From Promethearchaeota archaeon (GTDB lineage Archaea > Asgardarchaeota > Lokiarchaeia > Sigynarchaeales > SOKP01): a stretch of 11,977 bases of DNA. Positions 6,746 through 11,977 of the stretch are shown piece by piece. Every line of letters begins with the position of its first letter. Positions within the stretch are counted from its first letter, which is position 1. The notes under the pieces were generated by a model. That model made no database searches. It saw only the letters and a list, made by a program, of their open reading frames with translations, and was not told where the DNA came from. Made by a program: the position numbers and the translations under genes. The DNA lies in assembly GCA_030620005.1 (NCBI GenBank), contig JAUXAJ010000157.1, forward strand, positions 1-11,977, read 5' to 3'.

Positions 6746-6844
6746 CATATTTCTTGTCAGTTATAAAACAAAAAATAATGAAAATTTATAACCAAAATAA
6801 TATTAAAACGTCTTGAAGAGTGGCACGGAATAGATATTTAAACT

Positions 6845-6855
6845 GCTACGAGTCC
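6845..6855 (-). tRNA. tRNA-Arg(UCU), 5' part of the split or giant-intron tRNA
   Basis: Minus strand GGACTCG-TA-GC. GGACTCG pairs with all seven bases of the orphan acceptor strand CGGGTCC at 4852-4858 (six Watson-Crick pairs and one U-G). TA is the usual 8-9, and GC starts the D-stem that GGGC of the 3' part closes. The paralogous intact tRNA begins GGATCTGTAGC. A TATA box ATATAAAT (6874-6881) is centred about 22 bases upstream, and a 19-bp element is shared with the intact tRNA promoter. After GC the sequence diverges from tRNA: AGTTTAAA follows, complementary to TTTAAACT at the start of the 3' part. The gene piece is short, so the call rests on the combination of these points. Confidence 0.65.
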
Positions 6856-6873
6856 AATAGAAAAAATCATTTA

Positions 6874-6881
6874 ATTTATAT
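6874..6881 (-). promoter_or_regulatory. TATA box for the tRNA-Arg 5' part
   Basis: Minus strand ATATAAAT lies about 22 bases before GGACTCG, the spacing expected of an archaeal TATA box for a tRNA with little or no leader. Confidence 0.5.
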
Positions 6882-6898
6882 GTATAAATAGAATCATA

Positions 6899-6917
6899 AA
6901 AAATCTTTAAATTTTAT
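6899..6917 (-). repeat. 19-bp element upstream of the tRNA-Arg 5' part (copy 2)
   Basis: This is an exact copy of the element at 6727-6745, at almost the same distance from the tRNA start (43 against 42 bases). The sequences between element and tRNA have diverged except for the final ATTGGA. Confidence 0.75.
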
Positions 6918-6949
6918 TATTACATCTAAATCTTTTATTATTATCATGA

Positions 6950-6958
6950 TTTATATAA
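6950..6958 (+). promoter_or_regulatory. TATA box for the plus-strand unit at 6979
   Basis: TTTATATAA is centred 25 bases before the ATG at 6979. That spacing predicts a leaderless transcript starting at or next to this ATG. Confidence 0.5.
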
Positions 6959-6978
6959 GAGTTTTAAGTTATATTTAT

Positions 6979-7092
6979 ATGAACTTAAATTTTTGTTATC
7001 TTTTAACAAATATAGTCATGAGTATTATTTTTCTATGGCAAATAATTATAAAAAAGAAATCATTAGGTGCGTATACGAATAGTGGAAGATAA
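6979..7092 (+). CDS. Possible 37-aa single-helix membrane peptide
   Basis: An ATG opens a 37-codon ORF with one hydrophobic helix at about residues 5-24, ending in Trp-Gln. Three Lys and a short polar tail (SLGAYTNSGR) follow, which would place the C-terminus in the cytoplasm. A good TATA box at leaderless distance supports expression. The ORF overlaps the first codons of the coiled-coil gene in another frame: the latter's possible starts are at 7067 (GTG) and 7082 (GTG), and this stop is at 7090-7092. Reading into the coiled-coil gene could be coupled to it. It may instead be an untranslated leader, or the real N-terminal anchor of the coiled-coil protein if the frame is broken here, though no homopolymer explains a shift. 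Confidence 0.35.
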   Translation: MNLNFCYLLTNIVMSIIFLWQIIIKKKSLGAYTNSGR

Positions 7093-7894
7093 AAGTAAAC
7101 GATATGAACAAGATCTAAGGTCTGTTATTGATATTTTAAACGAAAGAATCAAATCTATAGAAAAAGAAAAAATAAATTTCGAGCAAAAATTAAAAATTAA
7201 AGAAAATAAAATTGAAAAATTGCTTCAAGATAAAGAAACCTTATTGAAAGAAAAATCTGAAGTTTTAGAAGTAAAGAACGAAATCTTGCAGACCATATCT
7301 AAACAAGAATTAGAACTCCAACAAAGGGACCAAAAATATTCGGAATTACAGTTAAAATTTAAGCAATCTAGTGGTGAATTGTTAAGCAAATCAATGCAAA
7401 TAGAAAAATTGATTAAAAAGGTATATCGTATTGAGAGTCTAAGAGACAGTGAAAAACAGGAGATGGAAGGAGGAATTATATCGCTAGATAACACGGGAGT
7501 GATTTCTAACATGGAAGGAATAATTAACTATATTAAAGAGACATTACCTCAAGGAAAAAGCAGTATTAGACTGGTTTTGCCTGAAATTGAAGATTTGAAT
7601 AAATTTGAATTAACAAGCATTATTAAGGAAAGACCGTCCAAAGTAAGAATAAATATTGCTATAAAAATAGATAATCCAGATGAGAATCCCCTTGTACAAG
7701 AAATGAAAGAATATTCTCAATTAATAATGTATAATGATATAAAGTTTATTGCTTTAAATGTAGATTCCTCTAATTTTATTATAGGTATATTTAGAGGTGA
7801 CGAGGTAATTGGAATATATACGGATATTTTAGAACTCATTGATCTGTTTAAATCAACAATAATGGAACCATTCATAAAAGGAAGAAAAATATAA
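7067..7894 (+). CDS. Coiled-coil protein with TrmB/PLD-like C-terminal domain
   Basis: The gene encodes about 275 residues from GTG 7067; GTG 7082 is an alternative, and an in-frame TAG at 7064 rules out an earlier start. Residues about 5-130 are a continuous coiled coil rich in Glu, Lys, Leu and Gln with heptad-like spacing. The C-terminal half, about 150-270, alternates strands and helices (SIRLVLPEIEDL, KVRINIAIKI, FIALNVDSSNFIIGIF, DEVIGIYTDILELIDLF). It resembles the phospholipase-D-like regulatory domain found in TrmB-type archaeal proteins, which lacks nuclease HKD motifs; none is present here. No DNA-binding helix-turn-helix is seen, so a sensor or scaffold role is likelier than a repressor. 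That family call is by resemblance only. The gene converges on trm5. Confidence 0.6.
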   Translation: MRIRIVEDKSKRYEQDLRSVIDILNERIKSIEKEKINFEQKLKIKENKIEKLLQDKETLLKEKSEVLEVKNEILQTISKQELELQQRDQKYSELQLKFKQSSGELLSKSMQIEKLIKKVYRIESLRDSEKQEMEGGIISLDNTGVISNMEGIINYIKETLPQGKSSIRLVLPEIEDLNKFELTSIIKERPSKVRINIAIKIDNPDENPLVQEMKEYSQLIMYNDIKFIALNVDSSNFIIGIFRGDEVIGIYTDILELIDLFKSTIMEPFIKGRKI

Positions 7895-7919
7895 TTTTTT
7901 AATTATAAACAATTTTTTT
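7895..7919 (+). terminator. Two T tracts ending the coiled-coil gene
   Basis: TTTTTT at 7895-7900 and TTTTTTT at 7913-7919 follow the stop at once. They fill the 30-base gap to the convergent trm5 stop. Confidence 0.6.
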
Positions 7920-7924
7920 AAAAA

Positions 7925-9070
7925 TCAAGAAGTTAACGATTTAATTAAAAGGTCAACAACGATTAAATCTGATTTTGGTGAAAAAGTTTTCACTATTTTA
8001 GCGTTTAAAACCTTTTCAAGTGACCAATCATAGTTAATCAAGAGAACTTTCAAATTTTCTATTGCTTTTTCAATTGGGTTTGGTCTTTCGCAAAATTGAT
8101 AATTATGTAAAAGGCCTCCCGTTTTTTTTAATAAAAAACAAGCTATATCGATAAAGTTCAAGGAATTTTCTGGTAAGTTCATTATGATTCTATCTACACT
8201 ATTTTTTAAAGTCATTCCTAATGTACTTGAAGGGTCCAGTAGACTTTTAACATCTAAATTATAAGGTGTAATCTTTTTTTTGATTTTATTTAGTTTAATA
8301 TTTTCCTTCAAATAATTGTATGCGTGTTGATTGATATCAAATGCGTGAATTTTTACTTCATGATTTTTGGCAATTTGAATGGAAAATGGGCCGACTCCGG
8401 CAAATATATCAACGATTATTTCGTTCTCTTTAATATTACTTGAAGTTATTCTTTTACGTTCGTGAACTAATCGAGGTGTGAAAAAAACACGCTTTACATC
8501 AAGCTTAAAAACACATTTATTCTCTTTATGAATTGTTTCAGGATTATCTTCCCCGTGAAGAATCGTTAATTCCCTTAATCTACAATGTCCTTTAATTTCG
8601 CTTCTTTTTTCGTACACTGAATTAATGTTTTTATTCACTTCAATTATTGATCTTGCTATTTTTTTTTTCAATATAATTAAATCTTTTTTTGTAATTGATG
8701 ATGTTGAATATAAATTATTAGTATCAATAATTGCGATATTCCCAACGATATCGTAAGATTTTGGAATGAGATAATTAAATTTCTCGGGAATTTTATTTTC
8801 TAAAGCATCTTGAAGTGTTTTATGCTTGTAATTTGGATTTTTAATAGCATCCCTTAAAATAATATCAAAATCAATCTTATTTTTTATATATCTGGCAATT
8901 TCATTAATTAATTCGGTCTTACTGGTTAACGGAAAGAAAATCCAGTTATTCTCAAGAATGATTTTAAATCTCTTATTTAGAATTGACTTGTTGAATTCCC
9001 TAATGAATTTAATTAGATTTTGACCGTCTTTTTTTTTAACTTTAATATAAGATATTTGTTCTCTTCCCAT
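7925..9070 (-). CDS. trm5: tRNA (guanine-37-N1) methyltransferase Trm5
   Basis: The enzyme uses S-adenosylmethionine to methylate G37 next to the anticodon, which prevents +1 frameshifts. It has 381 residues from an ATG. The N-terminal ~95 residues would form the tRNA-elbow domain (D1). The family core follows: a segment with VYEK (152-155) and GHCRLREL, HGEDNPETIHKEN (172-184), DVKRVFFTPRL (191-201), SAM-binding motif I DIFAGVGPFS (221-230), an acidic end of strand 2 (FDIN, 244-247) and the NLPENS motif (298-303). This order and length fit archaeal Trm5. A Taw2 wyosine enzyme is a relative to consider, but the full length favours Trm5. The gene starts 1 base after the DUF371 stop and is the last of the AK6-TgtA-DUF371-Trm5 series. 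Confidence 0.9.
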   Translation of the reverse strand: MGREQISYIKVKKKDGQNLIKFIREFNKSILNKRFKIILENNWIFFPLTSKTELINEIARYIKNKIDFDIILRDAIKNPNYKHKTLQDALENKIPEKFNYLIPKSYDIVGNIAIIDTNNLYSTSSITKKDLIILKKKIARSIIEVNKNINSVYEKRSEIKGHCRLRELTILHGEDNPETIHKENKCVFKLDVKRVFFTPRLVHERKRITSSNIKENEIIVDIFAGVGPFSIQIAKNHEVKIHAFDINQHAYNYLKENIKLNKIKKKITPYNLDVKSLLDPSSTLGMTLKNSVDRIIMNLPENSLNFIDIACFLLKKTGGLLHNYQFCERPNPIEKAIENLKVLLINYDWSLEKVLNAKIVKTFSPKSDLIVVDLLIKSLTS

Positions 9071-9071
9071 T

Positions 9072-9503
9072 TTATCGGTTTACTTCATTTATTTTGAATA
9101 TTAAGCAAAATCTTTTTCCACGAACCCTTAATTTATTGATAAGGTTTCGATTTAATTCGCTTGAGGATTTCGTGCATTTGATTAAAATCGTTCTATCGCA
9201 TATAAAATCACTTTTACGAAAAACTATATCTTTTCTATCTGTTAGTGATAATTTTTTATTTCCATAACCGTAAAAAGAGTCAATCTCATCGTCTACCTTT
9301 ATTATTACATTAATTTTTTTTCCGCTCTTTATTTCCTTTTTTAATTCAGGATTGAGATCGTAACAACCTTTGGATGCACAAATTCCTAAAATGCAATTTC
9401 CTTCTTTTGTAAGGCGCTTATCTTTAGTTATTTCAATTGTGGTATCATGAGTACAAAGAATATTTTCATGGCTAGTTGCGTAGATTTTATCTAAACTTTT
9501 CAA
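9072..9503 (-). CDS. DUF371 family protein
   Basis: The gene encodes 143 residues and matches the archaeal DUF371 pattern: HENILCTHDTTIEITKD near the start, LTKEGNCILGICASKG at about 31-46, then YGYGNKKLSLTDRKDIVFRKSDFICDRTILIKCTKSSSELNR. The role of the family is not established. Conserved polar residues and a compact alpha/beta pattern are the main features. The start codon is TTG, and TTGA overlaps the stop of tgtA (9500-9503). No alternative ATG would keep the conserved N-terminal segment. With tgtA upstream and trm5 1 base downstream, it belongs to a tightly coupled tRNA-modification operon. A role in tRNA modification or handling is inferred from this context only. Confidence 0.85.
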   Translation of the reverse strand: MKSLDKIYATSHENILCTHDTTIEITKDKRLTKEGNCILGICASKGCYDLNPELKKEIKSGKKINVIIKVDDEIDSFYGYGNKKLSLTDRKDIVFRKSDFICDRTILIKCTKSSSELNRNLINKLRVRGKRFCLIFKINEVNR

Positions 9504-11137
9504 ATATCATTACCGTCTTTAAAAAATTGTAATATATCTTCGATACTATTAAAAATTGAGAGATTGTAATTAAATTTTGATTTCAGATGTGAAAATACAT
9601 TTGCCATTGAATTATTATATAAGATAATGATTTCGTTATTTTGATTAACAATTTTTTCCGGAATTAGAGCTCCACATTTTACATATTGGCTAATGTGAGT
9701 CTTGAAGAACAATTTTACTTTTTTTAAAGCGTTCCAAAATAAAATATCATTTGTTCCAAATGATTTTATTGACTCATACTGAAACATGCCTAATTCCAAA
9801 GGTATTATCCCATAAAACTCTGAATAAAATACCACATGCATTTCCATCCTTGGAATCAATATGTTATTATTTAAATATTCCAACCAATTCTTAATATTGT
9901 AGGAATAATCTCCTTTTTCTTCTAATTCTGGTAAAATAATCAAATACTTTACATCTTTAGGAACGCGATAATTATCAATTATCTTCTTCGCGTATCTATA
10001 TAATAGTGGTCGATGAATACTTTCAGAAGAAGAATATAACCTACCGTGTTTTTTGTATATTTTTTCGTGTGATTCAAAAAAATTTTTGTTTTTCTGAACC
10101 ACTTTAACAGCCTCCACAAGAGCAGGATGATTTCTAATTCTTTGCTCTACAAGTTCCCATAAATTACCTTCTCTTATAGCTTGTCGTACCGTTCTTAATT
10201 CGGAAAATGAGAGATATAAATTATGTCTGGCCACTAGCTCAATTCGTAGCTTTTCTTCAAATTTTTTCACTTCTTTTGGAGTGTATTTACTACACACAGG
10301 GCAATGGCATGGGAATTCCTCTAATTCTTTGAGGTTTTTTGTTCCCGTAGATAAAGTAAAGTAACGATTTTCTCTAGCATATAATACATATGCGGCGGAA
10401 TCCATCAAGTCGCATCCACACGCAACTGCCAATGAAAAGAATTGTGGCAATCCTAATCCAAACATGTGTATTGGTTTGTTAGGGATAATGTTTTTCTTTA
10501 CGGTTAATAATATTTGAATTGCTAAATAAAATTTATATTTTAAAAAAGCTTTTACCAAGCCTCCAATTGCGTAGATATCAAAATCTAATTTGCTCATTTC
10601 AATAGCGCTCGTTTTTAATAAATCAAAAAATTTCCCCCCATGTATCGGTCCAAACCAATGACAATTTTCGTTAGTCCTTCTTTTGATATTGTCTTTTGCC
10701 CTATTTATAGTTATTATTACTTTTTCCTTAGCTTTATCGTATGAATCATCGAGTTGTACTGGAATATCGAGAATTACAGGAAAATCAGAACAAATATCTT
10801 CTTGAAATTTTTCAATTGTGTCAGCATTGATTCCAATACGATTTTTATACATGTATTGCTGAAAGGCGCCTGAATCCGTCGCAATCAATCCATCAAAATC
10901 TAAATGATGGTGTATACCCTCTTTTAAAACTTTTTCTCGTAAAGTTTCATTTTGATACATGATATAAGCGTTTGTAAATAGACATTGGGCTCCAATATTC
11001 TTTAAACTTGATGCAGAAATAATGTTTTTAATCGGATGGACTACTGGGAAAAAACAAGGTGTGATTACTTCTTTCCGATTCACTATTAGCTTACCTATTC
11101 TCCCCAATGCGTCTAGATCTACAATTTCAAAATTCAA
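9500..11137 (-). CDS. tgtA: Archaeosine tRNA-guanine transglycosylase
   Basis: The enzyme exchanges G15 in the tRNA D-loop for preQ0, the first step to archaeosine. It has 545 residues. The catalytic TIM barrel (1-310) has TDSGAFQ with Asp88, LDIPVQLD, WFGPIHGGKF, AIGGLV and DLMDSAAY with the likely nucleophile Asp246. The zinc site is Cys277, Cys279, Cys282 and His305. After a helical linker, residues about 375-480 hold an ArcS/TgtA2-like segment with FYGIIPLEL. The final ~75-residue PUA domain usual in archaeal TgtA is not seen, and the protein is shorter than the usual 580-650. The start is TTG, forced by an in-frame TAA directly before it. It lies 33 bases after the AK6 gene and overlaps DUF371 by 4 bases. 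Confidence 0.92.
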   Translation of the reverse strand: MNFEIVDLDALGRIGKLIVNRKEVITPCFFPVVHPIKNIISASSLKNIGAQCLFTNAYIMYQNETLREKVLKEGIHHHLDFDGLIATDSGAFQQYMYKNRIGINADTIEKFQEDICSDFPVILDIPVQLDDSYDKAKEKVIITINRAKDNIKRRTNENCHWFGPIHGGKFFDLLKTSAIEMSKLDFDIYAIGGLVKAFLKYKFYLAIQILLTVKKNIIPNKPIHMFGLGLPQFFSLAVACGCDLMDSAAYVLYARENRYFTLSTGTKNLKELEEFPCHCPVCSKYTPKEVKKFEEKLRIELVARHNLYLSFSELRTVRQAIREGNLWELVEQRIRNHPALVEAVKVVQKNKNFFESHEKIYKKHGRLYSSSESIHRPLLYRYAKKIIDNYRVPKDVKYLIILPELEEKGDYSYNIKNWLEYLNNNILIPRMEMHVVFYSEFYGIIPLELGMFQYESIKSFGTNDILFWNALKKVKLFFKTHISQYVKCGALIPEKIVNQNNEIIILYNNSMANVFSHLKSKFNYNLSIFNSIEDILQFFKDGNDI

Positions 11138-11170
11138 TTAATTCACTTTTTTAGAATTCTTAATTATTTA

Positions 11171-11764
11171 TTATTTAAAAAATTCCATTATGCGATCGTT
11201 TTTGTTTAGGTCTTCCAACCAATCTATTTTTCCAATTATATATTCTTCATGATTTATCTCATTTTTTATTATTTTTACCATGATTTCTGTGATATGTTCA
11301 CTTGTCGAGTTGGATGTGTCTATTTCGAGAATAGGTATTTTAATTTTTTTTTCAATCATATAGTTAACACAATTTCCTAAAATTTCACTTTGTACATTCT
11401 CCATAATTTTGCTATTTTTATAGCCTCTCTTTTTTAATCTATTAATTAGTTCGTCCGGATTACGTCTTAAAATAAAGATAAAATCAATGAATTTATTAGG
11501 TATAATATCTGAAAAATGACCTTCAATAATTAAAAATTCAAGACCCTCTTTTCTGAATGATTCGATTAGGTTTAATACATGTGGTAATAGTAAATTAAAA
11601 TTAACGATGGATGTTTCCCTTTCCTCATCGTATTCTAATATAAAGTTCTTCTTGATTGAAAGTTCGTTTAATGAAATGACCCTCGCATTAATCATTTCAC
11701 AGGCTTTATTTGAAACGGTTGTTTTTCCGGTGCCAGGCGTGCCAGAGATTATTATTATCTTCAT
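11171..11764 (-). CDS. AK6/Fap7-type adenylate kinase (NTPase)
   Basis: The gene encodes 197 residues from ATG 11764. A TTG two codons earlier is possible but less likely, since ATG directly precedes the KIIII strand. The P-loop is GTPGTGKT (8-15), a Walker-B-like strand ends in FLIIEGH (77-83), and the LID segment RLKKRGYKNSKIMENVQSEI (109-128) is typical of AK6/Fap7. In archaea and eukaryotes this small NTPase binds ribosomal protein uS11 and acts in the last steps of small-subunit maturation; it also has adenylate kinase activity. It lacks the long LID of bacterial Adk. It is followed by tgtA after 33 bases and is preceded by tRNA-Ile on the same strand, so it heads an operon of RNA-maturation genes. 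Confidence 0.88.
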   Translation of the reverse strand: MKIIIISGTPGTGKTTVSNKACEMINARVISLNELSIKKNFILEYDEERETSIVNFNLLLPHVLNLIESFRKEGLEFLIIEGHFSDIIPNKFIDFIFILRRNPDELINRLKKRGYKNSKIMENVQSEILGNCVNYMIEKKIKIPILEIDTSNSTSEHITEIMVKIIKNEINHEEYIIGKIDWLEDLNKNDRIMEFFK

Positions 11765-11833
11765 GACCAATTAATAAATAGGGAAATTTTGTTAATAAAA
11801 TATTAGTGTGACAACCACGATTGTTGTTAAAAA

Positions 11834-11935
11834 TGCGAAAGGGGGGCTTCGAACCCCCGACCTCACGGTTATCAGCCGTGCGCTATACCAGGCTAAGCCA
11901 TTCGAAGAAACCCAACATTTGGGCTCCACTCTCGC
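11834..11935 (-). tRNA. tRNA-Ile(GAU) with an intron between acceptor stem and D-arm
   Basis: Minus strand: acceptor GCGAGAG pairs with CTTTCGC (one G-U), the D-arm starts TGGCTTAGCC and contains GGT, the anticodon arm is CACGG-CTGATAA-CCGTG (GAU), the variable loop is AGGTC, and the T-arm is GGGGG-TTCGAAG-CCCCC. The discriminator is A, and CCA is not encoded. Without splicing, the bases before the D-arm (CTTCGAA) cannot pair with CTTTCGC. Removing 28 bases (11901-11928) gives a perfect cloverleaf. The first 13 bases of that spliced tRNA, GCGAGAGTGGCTT, also lie uninterrupted directly upstream at 11936-11948. T5 follows at the 3' end. G15 is present for TgtA. Confidence 0.88.
11901..11928 (-). 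other. Non-canonical tRNA-Ile intron at position 7/8
   Basis: This is a 28-base insert with a 5-bp hairpin (CCCAA-ATG-TTGGG). It starts and is followed by TGG, so the boundary can slide by three bases. AGCC inside it can pair with GGCT of the D-arm, which could form the central helix recognised by the splicing endonuclease. Confidence 0.75.
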
Positions 11936-11948
11936 AAGCCACTCTCGC
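11936..11948 (-). repeat. Uninterrupted copy of the spliced tRNA-Ile 5' end
   Basis: GCGAGAGTGGCTT equals bases 1-13 of the mature tRNA-Ile with the intron removed, and stands immediately before the true 5' exon (11929-11935). Confidence 0.85.
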
Positions 11949-11959
11949 TTAAAAACTTT

Positions 11960-11972
11960 TTTATATTTAAAT
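11960..11972 (-). promoter_or_regulatory. TATA box for tRNA-Ile
   Basis: Minus strand ATTTAAATATA lies about 30 bases before the 5' exon at 11935. Transcription would start a few bases before that exon, inside or at the end of the upstream exon-like copy. Confidence 0.5.
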
Positions 11973-11977
11973 AGTAA

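Noticed and set aside
7035..7082. A 15-codon ATG ORF before the coiled-coil gene
   Set aside because: It is too short and in a different frame, with no sign of coding or a conserved leader.
7225..7512. Minus-strand ORF opposite the coiled-coil gene
   Set aside because: It is a Ser/Leu/Phe-rich shadow of the coiled coil.

Overview
This is an AT-rich archaeal window. The evidence is an archaeosine-type tRNA-guanine transglycosylase, a DUF371 protein, a Trm5 methyltransferase, an AK6/Fap7 NTPase, TATA-type promoters about 22-26 bases from starts, and tRNA genes without encoded CCA that carry several non-anticodon introns. The coiled-coil and PLD/TrmB-like proteins would suit an Asgard (Lokiarchaeia-like) genome. 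That placement is inference.

Left third (1-3844, + strand): three long, lysine- and glutamate-rich ORFs in one polycistron with no recognisable family, then a 91-aa two-helix membrane protein. The second and third ORFs look like one gene of about 800 codons broken by a frame change at a 12-A run (1792-1803). A minus-strand PD-(D/E)XK nuclease (3860-4588) converges on the membrane protein.

Middle (4589-7066): the most unusual part. On the minus strand lie a complete tRNA-Arg(UCU) with a T-loop intron (6579-6684) and the 3' part of a second tRNA-Arg(UCU) (4851-4935) that has no acceptor 5' strand next to it. A matching 5' fragment, GGACTCGTAGC, lies 1.9 kb upstream at 6845-6855. It pairs with the orphan acceptor strand, has a TATA box at the right distance, and shares a 19-bp upstream element with the intact tRNA-Arg at the same spacing. 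The second tRNA-Arg is therefore either a trans-spliced split tRNA or a gene with a giant intron that nests a second tRNA and an antisense LAGLIDADG endonuclease (5510-6373). The endonuclease gene has three 17-bp operator-like palindromes upstream. A possible small membrane ORF is also in this interval.

Right part (6979-11935): a possible 37-aa membrane peptide overlaps the start of a coiled-coil protein with a TrmB/PLD-like C-terminal half. Next, on the minus strand, is a tRNA-modification cluster read as AK6/Fap7, then TgtA, DUF371 and Trm5, with touching or overlapping genes. It is preceded by a tRNA-Ile(GAU) with an intron between acceptor stem and D-arm, whose spliced 5' end also occurs intact just upstream of the gene.

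The right half is about making tRNAs: split and intron-bearing tRNA genes sit beside enzymes that modify G15 (TgtA) and G37 (Trm5).
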